Shown here one piece after another: positions 51,824 to 61,295 of a stretch of 64,000 bases of DNA. Below the pieces are notes generated by a model that was not told the DNA's origin, did no database searches, and saw only the letters and a list, made by a program, of their open reading frames with translations. A program made the position numbers and the translations under genes. The first letter of the stretch is position 1. Each line of letters opens with the position of its first letter. Source of the DNA: Mangrovibrevibacter kandeliae (GTDB taxonomy: Bacteria; Pseudomonadota; Alphaproteobacteria; Rhizobiales; Rhizobiaceae); assembly GCF_024519155.1 (NCBI RefSeq), contig NZ_JANIFJ010000001.1, positions 558,001 through 622,000 of the forward strand, given 5' to 3'.

Positions 51824-52420
51824 TCAGTAGTCGTCGTCCGCGTAGGCATCCTCGTCGGGTTCGGCCCGGCGGGCCAGTCGCGCTTCGCGTTCGGCCGGGT
51901 TGCGACCGATCTCGCCCTTCAGCGACTGCAGGTCGATGAAGTGGTCCGCCTGGCGGCGCAGATCGTCCGAGATCATCGGCGGCTGCGTGGCGAGGGTGGA
52001 GACCACCGACACCTTGCGGCCCTTGCGCTGCAGCGTCTCGACCAGATAGCGGAAGTCGCCGTCGCCCGAGAACAGGACGAAATGGTCGACCGTCTCGGCG
52101 AGCTGCATGGCATCCACCGCCAGCTCGATGTCCATGTTGCCCTTGATCTTGCGACGGCCGGTCTGATCGGTGAATTCCTTCGCGGGCTTGGTGACGATCC
52201 GGTAGCCGTTGTAGTCGAGCCAGTCGATCAGCGGGCGGATCGACGAATACTCCTGATCCTCGATCAGCGCGGTGTAGTAGTAGGCGCGCAGGAGATAGCC
52301 ACGCTGCTGGAAGGCGGCGAGCATCTTCTTGTAGTCGATGTCGAAGCCGAGGCTGCGGGAGGTGGCGTAGAGGTTCGCCCCGTCGATGAAAAGTGCGATC
52401 TTCTCGCGTGCGTCGAACAT
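51824..52420 (-). CDS. NYN-domain (LabA/DUF88) putative RNase
   Basis: A 198-residue protein with the NYN (PIN-like) fold: 'ALFIDGANLYATSR' (first acidic residue), 'GNMDIELAVDAMQLAE' (central Asp and Glu), and 'LFSGDGDFRYLVETL' (metal-binding Asp pair). These residues are typical of the LabA/DUF88 group, predicted metal-dependent RNases; a few act in RNA turnover. 'KIKGNMD' is strongly conserved. The C-terminal 35 residues are acidic and disordered-looking (ending DEDAYADDDY). The gene is divergent from rpoZ and precedes a family 5 UDG gene. Confidence 0.88.
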   Translation of the reverse strand: MFDAREKIALFIDGANLYATSRSLGFDIDYKKMLAAFQQRGYLLRAYYYTALIEDQEYSSIRPLIDWLDYNGYRIVTKPAKEFTDQTGRRKIKGNMDIELAVDAMQLAETVDHFVLFSGDGDFRYLVETLQRKGRKVSVVSTLATQPPMISDDLRRQADHFIDLQSLKGEIGRNPAEREARLARRAEPDEDAYADDDY

Positions 52421-52689
52421 TGAAATATCTTTCGCTGGGCAATCGGTCGAAGCGCAGTCGCGGTGCGCCGGGCTCAGGGCGAATCACTGCCGCCGAGCTG
52501 GAAGTCGGTCATGATTAGGAGCCGGGCGTCCTACTGCCAACTGATCAAAGGCTGCGGCCGGATCGGCCCCGGCTCGCGCCAAACGTTCATCAAAACCCGG
52601 GACTCGCGACGGGCGCCCTTGCTATGGTGCGCCGGACCCGTTAAGTCAGCCCCTTCACACGCCGAATTCGCTGTTTAGGAGGCTGGGGC

Positions 52690-53109
52690 ATGGCCCGCGT
52701 CACCGTCGAAGATTGCGTCGACAAGGTCGAGAACCGGTTCGAACTGGTGCTTCTCGCCAGCCACCGTGCGCGACAAATTTCTCAAGGTCAACAGATCACC
52801 GTCGACCGCGACAACGACAAGAACCCCGTCGTTGCGCTGCGCGAGATCGCCGAACCGACGCTCACGCCGGACGATCTGAAGGAAGATCTGATCCACTCGC
52901 TGCAGAAGCACGTGGAGGTGGACGAGCCGGAGCCGCAGGCTCCGCCGGCTGCGCCGCTCACGCAGAACGAGGAGGCCGCGCCGGCCGCGAGCGCCGGGGC
53001 CGGCTCCGACGAGCCGGAGGACAACATCGCCTTCGATCGCATGTCGGAGGAGGATCTCCTGGCCGGCATCGAGGGCCTCATTCCGCCGGAAAAGAACGAA
53101 GACTACTGA
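52690..53109 (+). CDS. rpoZ: RNA polymerase omega subunit
   Basis: A 139-residue protein. The first 65 residues are the omega core: '[21 protein letters not shown]', 'ASHRARQIS' and '[11 protein letters not shown]'. It helps fold and recruit beta-prime and takes part in the (p)ppGpp response. The C-terminal half is an acidic Pro/Ala/Glu extension usual in alphaproteobacteria. The ATG has an AGGAGG 7 nt upstream. The rsh gene lies 105 bp downstream, beyond a hairpin with a short U-run. That link of omega to the ppGpp synthetase is conserved in many bacteria. Confidence 0.95.
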   Translation: MARVTVEDCVDKVENRFELVLLASHRARQISQGQQITVDRDNDKNPVVALREIAEPTLTPDDLKEDLIHSLQKHVEVDEPEPQAPPAAPLTQNEEAAPAASAGAGSDEPEDNIAFDRMSEEDLLAGIEGLIPPEKNEDY

Positions 53110-53155
53110 TCGCCGCTCTCCCGGCTTCCGGCTTGGCCGGGGGTGTAACTATATG

Positions 53156-53190
53156 AAGGGGTGTTGCGCTGCGGCGGAGCACCCCTTTTC
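53156..53190 (+). terminator. Hairpin with U-run between rpoZ and rsh (terminator or attenuator)
   Basis: AAGGGGTG (53156-53163) and CACCCCTT (53180-53187) form a perfect 8-bp stem around a 16-nt loop that itself contains CGC/GCG, followed by TTC at 53188-53190, making TTTTC in all. It ends only 25 bp before the rsh ATG, so it can lower rsh readthrough transcription rather than only end rpoZ. Confidence 0.6.
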
Positions 53191-53214
53191 TGTCGGAGGC
53201 GATCGCAGACCAGC

Positions 53215-55419
53215 ATGATGCGCCAGTACGAACTCGTCGAACGCGTCGCGGCCTACAAGCCGGACCTCGACGAGGGGCTCCTCAACCGCGCCTATGTCTA
53301 CGCCATGAAGAAGCATGGCTCGCAGATGCGCGCCAGCGGCGACCCGTACTTCTCCCATCCGCTCGAGGTCGCGGCGATCCTGACCGACATGCGCCTCGAC
53401 GAGGCGACGATCGCCGTCGCCCTCCTGCACGACACGATCGAGGACACCGACGCCACCCGCAAGGAGATCGACCAGATCTTCGGGCAGAAGATCGGCCAGC
53501 TCGTCGAGGGCCTGACCAAGCTGAAGCGGCTCGATCTCGTGTCGAAGAAGGCCGAGCAGGCGGAGAACCTGCGCAAGCTGCTCCTCGCCATCGCCGACGA
53601 CGTGCGTGTCCTCCTCGTCAAGCTCGCCGACCGGCTGCACAACATGCGCACGCTCGGGCCGATGCGGCCGGACAAGCGGGCCCGCATCGCCCAGGAGACG
53701 ATGGACATCTACGCCCCGCTCGCCGGGCGCATGGGCATGCAGGGCATGCGCGAGGAACTGGAGAACCTCGCCTTCCGCCACATCAACCTCGAAGCCTACG
53801 AGACCATCACCGCCCGCCTCGCCGAGCTGCGCGAGCGCCATGCCGCCACCATCGCCCGGATCGAGACGGATCTCACCGAGAAGCTCGGCCAGAAGGGCAT
53901 CGAAGCGAAAGTCACCAGCCGGCAGAAGAAGCCCTACTCGGTGTTCTCGAAGATGCAGCGCAAGGCGATCTCGCTCGAGCAGCTCTCCGACATCTTCGGC
54001 TTCCGCGTCATCGTCGGCGAGGAAGAGGACTGCTACCGCGCGCTTGGTATCGTCCATCGCAGCTGGCGCATGGTGCCCGGACGCTTCAAGGACTACATCT
54101 CGCTGCCCAAGCAGAACGACTACCGCTCGCTGCACACCACCATCGTCGGCCCGTCCCGCCAGCGCGTCGAGCTGCAGATCCGCACCCAGCCGATGCACGA
54201 GATCGCCGAATACGGCATCGCCGCGCATGCGGTCTACAAGGACGGCGCCGCGTCGGAGGCGCACGGGCTGTCGCGGGAATCCAACGCCTATGCCTGGCTG
54301 CGGCGCACGGTCGAGCAGCTCGCGGTCGGTGACAATCCGGAGGAATTTCTCGAGCACACCAAGCTCGAGCTGTTCCAGGACCAGGTCTTCTGCTTCACGC
54401 CGAAGGGGATGCTGATCGCGCTGCCGCGCGGAGCGACGCCGATCGACTTCGCCTATGCCGTTCACACCGACATCGGCGACACCTGCGTCGGCTGCAAGAT
54501 CGACGGACGCATCATGCCGCTCGTCACCGAGCTCCACAACGGCGACGAGGTGGAGATCACCCGCTCCAAGGCCTCGACGCCGCAGCCCGCCTGGGAGAGC
54601 ATCGCCGTCACCGGCAAGGCGCGCGCGGCGATCCGGCGCGCGACGCGGCTCGCCATCCGCCGGCAATATTCGGGGCTTGGCCAGCAGATCCTGGAGCGCA
54701 GCTTCGCCCGCTCCGGCAAGACCTTCAGCAAGGACAGCCTCAAGCCGCTGCTCGCCAAGCTCGGCCAGCGCGACGTCGAGGACGCGCTCGCCGCCGTCGG
54801 CCGCCAGGAGCTGTCGTCGATCGACGTCCTGCGCGCCGCGTTCCCGGACTTCCAGGACAGTCGTGCGACGAAGACGCCGCTGCGGGTGGACGAGGGCGGT
54901 TGGTTCAACCTGCCCTCGGCGGTCGGCATGGTGTTCCGCATGCCGGGGCAGGGCGAGTCCGCCGAGGGTCCGATCCTGCCGATCCGCGGCGCGCCGGGCG
55001 ACCTGCCGGTCCGCATCGCGCCCGACGGGGCCGTGCCGGGCGATCGCATCGTCGGCATCCTGGAGCCGGGTCGCTGGATCACCATCTACCCGATCCAATC
55101 GCCGGCGCTCGCCGCCTACGAGGACGAGATGGAGCGCTGGATCGACGTGCGCTGGGATCTCGACGCGCAGATGAGCGCACGGTTTCCCGCTCGCGTCGCC
55201 GTGTCCGTCATCAACGAGCCCGGCTCGCTTGCGGAGGTGGCCGAGACGATCGCCGCCAACGACGCCAACATCCACGACCTCTCGATGCAGCGCACCGCGC
55301 CGGACGTCACCTCGATGGTCATCGACCTCGAGGTCTGGGACCTGCAGCACCTCAACCGAACCATCAACCAGCTCCGGATCAAGCCCTGCGTCTCCGACGT
55401 GACGCGCCTCAACGGCTGA
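53215..55419 (+). CDS. rsh: Bifunctional (p)ppGpp synthetase/hydrolase Rsh (RelA/SpoT)
   Basis: A 734-residue stringent-response enzyme. Domains in order: HD hydrolase (about 25-180, '[13 protein letters not shown]' and 'LLHDTIEDT'), synthetase (about 240-350, '[20 protein letters not shown]', '[17 protein letters not shown]'), TGS (about 390-450, '[26 protein letters not shown]'), and a C-terminal ACT domain (from about 655). Both hydrolase HD and synthetase motifs are intact, so it makes and removes (p)ppGpp, as in rhizobia with one long Rsh. [11 protein letters not shown] is the usual rhizobial start; ATG 53215 or 53218. Confidence 0.95.
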   Translation: MMRQYELVERVAAYKPDLDEGLLNRAYVYAMKKHGSQMRASGDPYFSHPLEVAAILTDMRLDEATIAVALLHDTIEDTDATRKEIDQIFGQKIGQLVEGLTKLKRLDLVSKKAEQAENLRKLLLAIADDVRVLLVKLADRLHNMRTLGPMRPDKRARIAQETMDIYAPLAGRMGMQGMREELENLAFRHINLEAYETITARLAELRERHAATIARIETDLTEKLGQKGIEAKVTSRQKKPYSVFSKMQRKAISLEQLSDIFGFRVIVGEEEDCYRALGIVHRSWRMVPGRFKDYISLPKQNDYRSLHTTIVGPSRQRVELQIRTQPMHEIAEYGIAAHAVYKDGAASEAHGLSRESNAYAWLRRTVEQLAVGDNPEEFLEHTKLELFQDQVFCFTPKGMLIALPRGATPIDFAYAVHTDIGDTCVGCKIDGRIMPLVTELHNGDEVEITRSKASTPQPAWESIAVTGKARAAIRRATRLAIRRQYSGLGQQILERSFARSGKTFSKDSLKPLLAKLGQRDVEDALAAVGRQELSSIDVLRAAFPDFQDSRATKTPLRVDEGGWFNLPSAVGMVFRMPGQGESAEGPILPIRGAPGDLPVRIAPDGAVPGDRIVGILEPGRWITIYPIQSPALAAYEDEMERWIDVRWDLDAQMSARFPARVAVSVINEPGSLAEVAETIAANDANIHDLSMQRTAPDVTSMVIDLEVWDLQHLNRTINQLRIKPCVSDVTRLNG

Positions 55420-55459
55420 CCCGCAGACCGCCCGACGACAGAAGGACAGGCCGAATTCC

Positions 55460-56038
55460 ATGACAAGCGACGACGTCATCGAGATCTTCCGCCGCGCCGG
55501 GGCCTATCTCGAAGGCCACTTCATCCTGACCTCCGGCCTGCGCAGCCCGGTCTTCCTGCAGAAGGCACGCGTCTTCATGCATGCGGATCTGACCGAGGCG
55601 CTGTGCCGCTCCCTGGCGGAGAAGATCGAGGCCCGCTTCGGCGACGACGTCGCCTATCTCGTCGGGCCGGCGGTCGGGGGCATCATCCCCGCCTACGAGA
55701 CCTCCCGCCACCTCGATGCGCCGGCGATCTGGGTCGAGCGCGAGGGCGGCGAGTTCAAGCTTCGCCGCTTCGAGATCGAGCCGGGCGCACGGGTGGTCAT
55801 CGTCGAAGACATCGTGACCACCGGCCTCTCCATCCGCGAGACGGTGGCCTGCATGCAGAAGCTCGGCGCCGAGGTGCTCGCGGCGGCCTGCATCATCGAC
55901 CGCTCGGCGGGCAAGGCCGACGTGGGCGTGCCACTGATCGCGCTCGCCGAATACGAGGTCCCGGCCTATCCGGCCGACGCGCTGCCGCCCGAGCTTGCGG
56001 CGCTGCCGGCGGTCAAGCCCGGCAGCCGCAGCCTGTGA
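55460..56038 (+). CDS. pyrE: Orotate phosphoribosyltransferase
   Basis: A 192-residue enzyme that joins orotate and PRPP to give OMP in pyrimidine synthesis. The PRPP-binding loop '[17 protein letters not shown]' (about 112-128) and '[12 protein letters not shown]' are clear, as is '[17 protein letters not shown]' near the N-terminus, typical of the shorter alphaproteobacterial form. The ATG lies 40 bp after rsh on the same strand and acpS follows 7 bp after its stop. Confidence 0.95.
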   Translation: MTSDDVIEIFRRAGAYLEGHFILTSGLRSPVFLQKARVFMHADLTEALCRSLAEKIEARFGDDVAYLVGPAVGGIIPAYETSRHLDAPAIWVEREGGEFKLRRFEIEPGARVVIVEDIVTTGLSIRETVACMQKLGAEVLAAACIIDRSAGKADVGVPLIALAEYEVPAYPADALPPELAALPAVKPGSRSL

Positions 56039-56045
56039 CCGCTCG

Positions 56046-56447
56046 ATGATCATCGGCATCGGCAGCGACCTCATCGACATCCGCCGTGTCGAGAAGACGC
56101 TGGAGCGGCATGGGGAGCGGTTCACCCACCGCGTCTTCACCGCGGTCGAGCGGTCGAAATCCGATCGACGGGCGCAGCGCGCCGCCTCCTACGCCAAGCG
56201 GTTCGCCGCCAAGGAGGCCTGCGCCAAGGCGCTCGGCACCGGGCTGGCGCGCGGCGTCTTCTGGCGCGACATGGGCGTCGTCAACCTGCCGGGCGGGGCG
56301 CCGACCATGGCGTTGACCGGCGGCGCCGCCGCGCGGCTGGCGGCGCTCCTGCCGCAGGGCCACGAGGGGCTGGTGCACGTGACCATCACCGACGACTTTC
56401 CGCTGGCCCAGGCCTTCGTCGTCATCGAGGCCCGGCCGAAGACCTGA
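56046..56447 (+). CDS. acpS: Holo-acyl carrier protein synthase
   Basis: A 133-residue enzyme that transfers 4'-phosphopantetheine from CoA to acyl carrier protein. The metal site '[13 protein letters not shown]' (Asp near 8) and '[16 protein letters not shown]' (Glu) are intact, as is the C-terminal strand '[18 protein letters not shown]'. It sits between pyrE and lepB; rhizobia usually keep acpS, lepB, rnc and era together. ATG 56046 starts MIIGIGSD; other starts upstream run inside pyrE. Confidence 0.95.
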   Translation: MIIGIGSDLIDIRRVEKTLERHGERFTHRVFTAVERSKSDRRAQRAASYAKRFAAKEACAKALGTGLARGVFWRDMGVVNLPGGAPTMALTGGAAARLAALLPQGHEGLVHVTITDDFPLAQAFVVIEARPKT

Positions 56448-56562
56448 CCTGCGAAAACCATGGCGGGACGGTGTAGGACACGCCGCATTGCCCCGTATCT
56501 TGCGAGCGGCTAGAAGGCCGGACAATCCAGACAGGCGTCGCCTGACGCACACCGAAGGAACG

Positions 56563-57300
56563 ATGATGGTCGATCAGGCCGAGCAGAAAGAGAAGGGCGG
56601 CTTCGGCGAAACCGTCAAGGTGGTGGTGCAGGCGCTGCTGCTCGCGCTGGTGATCCGCACCTTCCTGTTCCAGCCCTTCTCGATCCCATCGGGATCGATG
56701 ATGCCGACGCTGCTGGTCGGCGACTACCTGTTCGTGACGAAGTGGAGCTACGGCTTCAGCAAGTACTCGTTCCCGTTGTCGCCCAACCTCTTTTCCGGCC
56801 GCATCCTCGCCTCCGAGCCGCAGCGCGGCGACGTCGTCGTCTTCCGCAAGCCGAACGAGGAGGACGTCGACTACATCAAGCGGCTGATCGGCCTGCCGGG
56901 CGACCACATCCAGGTGAAGGACGACATCCTCTACATCAACGGCAAGGCGGTGCCGCGCGAGGCGGCCGGCGACTACGTCGCCGACGACGGCACGCGCGTG
57001 CCACAGTTCCGCGAGACGCTGCCGAACGGAGTGTCCTACATCACGCTCGACCTCAGCACCCACTCGGCCGGCGACAACACCCGCGAGTTCGTGGTCCCGC
57101 CGGGCCACTACTTCATGATGGGCGACAACCGCGACAACTCGCTCGATAGCCGCTTCGACGTCGGCTACGTGCCGTTCGAGAACTTCGTCGGCAAGGCTCG
57201 GATGATCTTCTTCTCGATCGAGAACGATTCCTCGCCGCTCGAGGTCTGGAAGTGGCCGACCGAGCTGCGCCCGAGCCGCATCCTGACATGGCTCGGGTGA
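56563..57300 (+). CDS. lepB: Signal peptidase I
   Basis: A 245-residue inner-membrane protease that removes signal peptides of exported proteins. One N-terminal helix (about 15-38) anchors it. The Ser/Lys dyad is S45 ('FSIPSGSMMPTLLVGD') and K106 ('DYIKRLIGLPGD'), and 'YFMMGDNRDNSLDSR' is the third conserved box. ATG 56563 has GAAGGA just upstream; the frame extends to 56488 without homology. The stop overlaps the start of rnc by 13 bp. Confidence 0.95.
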   Translation: MMVDQAEQKEKGGFGETVKVVVQALLLALVIRTFLFQPFSIPSGSMMPTLLVGDYLFVTKWSYGFSKYSFPLSPNLFSGRILASEPQRGDVVVFRKPNEEDVDYIKRLIGLPGDHIQVKDDILYINGKAVPREAAGDYVADDGTRVPQFRETLPNGVSYITLDLSTHSAGDNTREFVVPPGHYFMMGDNRDNSLDSRFDVGYVPFENFVGKARMIFFSIENDSSPLEVWKWPTELRPSRILTWLG

Positions 57301-57998
57301 GGGCGCCCGATCGCCCGCTGGACGAGCTGGAAGAACGCATCGGCCAGCCGATCGTCGACAAGGATCGGCTGGAGCGGGCCCTGACCCATTCCAGCCTGCG
57401 CGGCGGGGCCGGCGAGAGCAATTACGAGCGGCTCGAGTTTCTCGGCGACCGGGTGCTCGGACTGGTCGTCGCCGAACGGCTGTTCGAGATGTTCCCGCGC
57501 GCGCAGGAGGGTGACCTCTCGCTGCGCTTCAACGCGCTCGTCAGTGCCGACGCCTGCGCGGTCACGGCCGACGCCATCGGCCTCGCCGACTTCATCCGCC
57601 ACGGCGGCGACCTGAAGCGGGTGAAGGGCGTGCACACCAAGAACGTGCGGGCCGACGTGGTCGAGGCGCTGATCGCCGCCATCTATCTCGGCGAGGGCAT
57701 GGAGGCCGCGCGCCGCTTCATCCTTCGCTTCTGGAAGGAGCGGCTCGCCGAGTCCGTCACCGCCCGGCGCGACCCGAAGACCGAGCTGCAGGAATGGGCG
57801 CACGCCAAGGCGGCCACGACGCCGCGCTACGTGATGGTGGATCGCGACGGGCCGGACCACGATCCGGTCTTCACCGTGCGGGCGACCATCGAGGGCGTCG
57901 AGCCGGCGGAGGGCAAAGGACGCTCGAAGCGTCTGGCGGAGCAGGCTGCGGCGACCCACATCCTCCGGCGTGAGGGCATCTGGAAAGAGGCAGAGTGA
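57288..57998 (+). CDS. rnc: Ribonuclease III
   Basis: A 236-residue double-strand RNase for rRNA and mRNA processing. The signature is 'ERLEFLGDRVLGL' (Glu and Asp metal ligands) and the second site 'VRADVVEALIAAIYL' (Asp, Glu). A dsRNA-binding domain covers about residues 165-235 ('DPKTELQEWAHAKA' start, ending 'KRLAEQAAATHIL'). The Arg in 'LGDR' replaces the enterobacterial Ser, as in other alphaproteobacteria. I chose ATG 57288, which overlaps lepB by 13 bp; a GTG at 57252 would add 12 residues. Confidence 0.94.
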   Translation: MARVRAPDRPLDELEERIGQPIVDKDRLERALTHSSLRGGAGESNYERLEFLGDRVLGLVVAERLFEMFPRAQEGDLSLRFNALVSADACAVTADAIGLADFIRHGGDLKRVKGVHTKNVRADVVEALIAAIYLGEGMEAARRFILRFWKERLAESVTARRDPKTELQEWAHAKAATTPRYVMVDRDGPDHDPVFTVRATIEGVEPAEGKGRSKRLAEQAAATHILRREGIWKEAE

Positions 57999-58999
57999 GC
58001 GACGAGATCGAAGACGACCGGAACCTGGAGGCGGACGCGCAGGCAGCGGTCCGGCCGGACGCGCCGGGGCCGGAAAGCGCAGCCGACGGGATCGGGCTGG
58101 GGAGCGGCACGCGGTCCGGCTTCGTGGCCCTCCTCGGCGCGCCCAATGCCGGCAAGTCGACGCTGGTCAACCAGCTCGTCGGCACCAAGGTCTCGATCGT
58201 CACCCACAAGGTGCAGACGACGCGCGCGCTGGTGCGCGGCATCGCCGTCCACGACGACGCGCAGATCGTCTTCGTCGACACGCCCGGCGTGTTCGAGCCG
58301 AAGCGCCGGCTCGACCGGGCAATGGTGCGCACCGCCTGGGGCGGCGCCAAGGACGCCGACATCGTGCTGCCGATCATCGATGCCGAGCGCGGCCTGACGG
58401 AGGACGTCGAGGCGATCCTGGAACGGCTGAAGGAAATCCGTCAGCCGAAGGTCCTGCTCCTCAACAAGGTCGACCGGATCAAGCGCGAGCGGCTGCTGGC
58501 GCTGACGAAGGAGATCACCGAGCGCGGCGTCGAGTTCGAGCGCGTCTTCATGATCTCGGCGCTCAACGGTTCTGGCTGCAAGGACCTGATGGACTATCTC
58601 GTGCGGGCGCTGCCCGAGGGGCCCTGGTACTACCCGGAGGATCAGATCTCCGACCTGCCGCTGCGCCAGCTCGCCGCCGAGATCACCCGCGAGAAGCTGT
58701 TCCTGCGCCTGCACCAGGAGCTGCCCTATTCGAGCCACGTCGAGACCGAAGGCTGGGAGCAGCGCAAGGACGGCTCGGCCAAGGTGCAGCAGGTGATCTA
58801 CGTCGAGCGCGAGAGCCAGAAGAAGATCGTGATCGGCCACAAGGGTGAGACGATCCGGGCCATCGGCGAGGCGGCGCGCAAGGACATCACCGAGGCGGCC
58901 GACCAGAAGGTCCACCTGTTCCTGTTCGTGAAGGTGCGCGAGAACTGGGGCGACGACCCCGAGCGCTACCGCGAGATGGGGCTCGACTATTCGAGCTGA
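57995..58999 (+). CDS. era: GTPase Era
   Basis: A 334-residue protein that binds 16S rRNA and assists 30S assembly. G1 'GAPNAGKST', G3 'DTPG', G4 'NKVD' and G5 'SALNG' are all visible in the N-terminal half; the C-terminal KH domain ends 'VHLFLFVKVRENWGDD' with the usual 'KRIVIGHKGETI'-type loop ('KKIVIGHKGE'). The first 35 residues are an acidic extension. The start is a GTG at 57995 that overlaps the rnc stop by 4 nt. Confidence 0.95.
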   Translation: MSDEIEDDRNLEADAQAAVRPDAPGPESAADGIGLGSGTRSGFVALLGAPNAGKSTLVNQLVGTKVSIVTHKVQTTRALVRGIAVHDDAQIVFVDTPGVFEPKRRLDRAMVRTAWGGAKDADIVLPIIDAERGLTEDVEAILERLKEIRQPKVLLLNKVDRIKRERLLALTKEITERGVEFERVFMISALNGSGCKDLMDYLVRALPEGPWYYPEDQISDLPLRQLAAEITREKLFLRLHQELPYSSHVETEGWEQRKDGSAKVQQVIYVERESQKKIVIGHKGETIRAIGEAARKDITEAADQKVHLFLFVKVRENWGDDPERYREMGLDYSS

Positions 59000-59033
59000 G
59001 GCGCTGCCCGGCGAAGCGAAGACGGCCTGAGCC

Positions 59034-59756
59034 ATGGAGTGGCGTGAAGAGGCGATCATCCTCGGCGTGAAGCGCCATGGCGAGACGAGCGTCATCGCCG
59101 AGGTGATGACGCGCGAGCGCGGCCGCCATCTCGGCATCGTGCGCGGCGGGCGCTCGCGCCGGCAGCAGCCGGTGCTGCAGCCCGGCAACCAGGTGGAGGT
59201 CACCTGGCGCGCACGCCTGCACGAACACATGGGCGCCTTCACGCTGGAGCCGCTGGCCTTCCGGGCGGCGCGGCTGATGGAGACGGCGCTCGGCCTCAAC
59301 GGCGTGCAGCTCCTCGCCGCGCATCTGCGCCTCCTGCCGGAGCGCGACCCGCATCCGCGCCTCTATGACGGGCTCGGCGTGATCCTCGACCATCTCGACG
59401 GCAAGGCCGGCGCGGCCGAGCTGATCCTGCGCTTCGAGATCGCGCTCCTCGAGGAGCTTGGCTACGGGCTCGACCTCGAGCGCTGCGCGGCCACCGGCAG
59501 ACGGGAAGAACTAGTCTACGTCTCGCCGAAGACCGGCCGGGCGGTCAGCCGCGAAGCCGGCGCGCCCTGGGCCGACAAGCTGCTGCCGCTGCCGGGCTTT
59601 CTCGCGCCGCAGCCGGCCTGCGACGCGGATCCCGCCGCGCTCGCCGCCGGCTTCCGGCTGACCGGCTACTTCCTCGCGCGCCACGTCTGGGAGCCGCGCG
59701 GGATACCCGAGCCGGACGCCCGGTTCGGCGTGCTCGCGGCGCTGGCGCGGGGATGA
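59034..59756 (+). CDS. recO: DNA repair protein RecO
   Basis: A 240-residue protein with an N-terminal OB-fold ('[21 protein letters not shown]', '[20 protein letters not shown]') and a C-terminal helical domain with '[11 protein letters not shown]' and '[19 protein letters not shown]'. RecO helps RecR load RecA on SSB-coated DNA. Only one Cys lies in the zinc-like position ('RCAATG'), so the zinc finger of some RecO proteins is degenerate here. It ends the rpoZ-to-recO block and converges with an MFS gene only 1 bp away. Confidence 0.94.
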   Translation: MEWREEAIILGVKRHGETSVIAEVMTRERGRHLGIVRGGRSRRQQPVLQPGNQVEVTWRARLHEHMGAFTLEPLAFRAARLMETALGLNGVQLLAAHLRLLPERDPHPRLYDGLGVILDHLDGKAGAAELILRFEIALLEELGYGLDLERCAATGRREELVYVSPKTGRAVSREAGAPWADKLLPLPGFLAPQPACDADPAALAAGFRLTGYFLARHVWEPRGIPEPDARFGVLAALARG

Positions 59757-59757
59757 C

Positions 59758-60993
59758 CTATTCCGCCGGCATCATCGCCGGTCGCGCCACCGGCGCCTCG
59801 GCGATCGGCCAGTGGACGATGGCTGCGAAGAGCCCGAGCGCCACGCCGAGCCACCAGACGCCGTCGTAGGAGCCCGTCGTCTCGCGCAGATAGCCGCCGA
59901 GCCAGACGCCGAGAAACGAGCCGATCTGGTGCGAGAAGAAGACGAGGCCGCCGAGCAGGCCGAGATAGCGCGTGCCGAACATGATCGCGACGAGCGCGTT
60001 GGTCGGCGGCACGGTGGACAGCCAGAGCAGGCCCATCAGCACCGAGAAGACGACCACCGTCAGCGGCGAGGCCGGGACCAGCAGGAAGGCCGTCACCAGG
60101 ATCGAGCGGCCGACATAGATCAGCGCCAGGAAATACGGCTTGGAATACCGCTGGCCGATGACCCCCGAGGCGATCGAGCCGATGACGTTGAAGAAGCCGA
60201 TCAGCGCGATCGCCGTCACCGCCCAGACCGGCGCGATGCCGAGATCGGCGATGTAGGCCGGGAAGTGCGCGGTGATGAAGGCGACCTGGAAGCCGCAGAC
60301 GAAGAAGCCGGAGGTGAGGAGGAGATAGCTCCTCGTGGCGAAGGCCTCGCGCAGCGCGGCGCCCATCGTCTGATCGAGTTCGGCCGCGACGGCACGGCCC
60401 GCGGTGCGGCCGTTGCCCTTCAGCACGAAGGCGAGCGCCGGGACGAGCAGCATGACCGCGGCGAGGATGACCAGCGAGTCCGACCAGCCGAAGCGCCCGA
60501 TCAGACTCTGGCTGAGCGGGGCAAAGACGAACATGCCGAGCGAGCCCGCCGCCGTTCCGAGGCCGAAGACGAAGGAGCGCTGCTCCGCCGACACGCGCCG
60601 TGCGAAGGCGGCGAGCACGATGCCGAAGGAGCCGGCGGCGATGCCGAGCCCGACGAGGATGCCGGCGCCGATGGTCAGCCAGAGGGGCGATCCGGCCCAG
60701 GCGGTGATCAGGAGGCCCGCGGCATAGAGGAGCCCGGAGAGGATGAGCACGCGCGCCGTGCCCCAGCGGTCGGCGACGGCGCCGAAGATCGGCTGGCCGG
60801 CACCCCAGAGGAGGTTCTGGATCGCGATGGCGAAGGCGAAGCTCTCGCGACTCCAGTGCGTATCCGCCAGCATCGGCAGCTGGAAGAAGCCCATCGCCGA
60901 GCGCGGCCCGAAGGTCAGCATGGCGATGGCACAGCCGGCAAGGATCACGGACCAGGGAAAATCACGCGGTGCGGCGGGCGTGGCGGCGGTCAC
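59758..60993 (-). CDS. MFS transporter (oxalate/formate antiporter-like group)
   Basis: A 411-residue protein with twelve hydrophobic helices. 'GPRSAMGFFQLPMLADTHWSRESFAFAIAIQNLLWG' and 'FGAVADRWGTARVL' form helix 1, helix 2 and MFS motif A; this beginning is common in a group annotated as MFS transporters of unknown or monocarboxylate substrate. The GTG at 60993 has AGGAG 7 nt upstream. It is on the same strand as the next MFS operon but 302 bp away. Substrate unknown. Confidence 0.82.
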   Translation of the reverse strand: MTAATPAAPRDFPWSVILAGCAIAMLTFGPRSAMGFFQLPMLADTHWSRESFAFAIAIQNLLWGAGQPIFGAVADRWGTARVLILSGLLYAAGLLITAWAGSPLWLTIGAGILVGLGIAAGSFGIVLAAFARRVSAEQRSFVFGLGTAAGSLGMFVFAPLSQSLIGRFGWSDSLVILAAVMLLVPALAFVLKGNGRTAGRAVAAELDQTMGAALREAFATRSYLLLTSGFFVCGFQVAFITAHFPAYIADLGIAPVWAVTAIALIGFFNVIGSIASGVIGQRYSKPYFLALIYVGRSILVTAFLLVPASPLTVVVFSVLMGLLWLSTVPPTNALVAIMFGTRYLGLLGGLVFFSHQIGSFLGVWLGGYLRETTGSYDGVWWLGVALGLFAAIVHWPIAEAPVARPAMMPAE

Positions 60994-61142
60994 GAGGCGT
61001 CTCCTGACAGAATGACGCATCCGTTCTACGCCTCGGGCAGGATCAGGAATATCGATTTCGGCTGATGCGAGCGATCGCGAACGCTTATGGCTCTTCTGCC
61101 AAAACCTGCGCCGCTCAGGACCGACCCCGACTGTAAGGGTCC

Positions 61143-61277
61143 CGCCGGCGTGGTCGACGACGCGTCTCGAGGATCGCCGGCGCACCGGGGAAGACGATGG
61201 ACCGTCCCGGCAGTCTCCAGGCGGACGGACACAGCTCTTCCGCCTCGCCGGCGCACACCGATATGGAGTCGCCGGCG
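61143..61277. repeat. Four dispersed CGCCGGCG palindromes in a spacer
   Basis: The 8-bp palindrome CGCCGGCG occurs at 61143-61150, 61175-61182, 61246-61253 and 61270-61277, three times preceded by T. TCGCCGGCGCAC recurs twice. The 302-bp spacer (60994-61295) otherwise holds no gene. In such GC-rich DNA chance clustering is possible. Confidence 0.4.
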
Positions 61278-61295
61278 GGCACCGGCAATCGCGCC

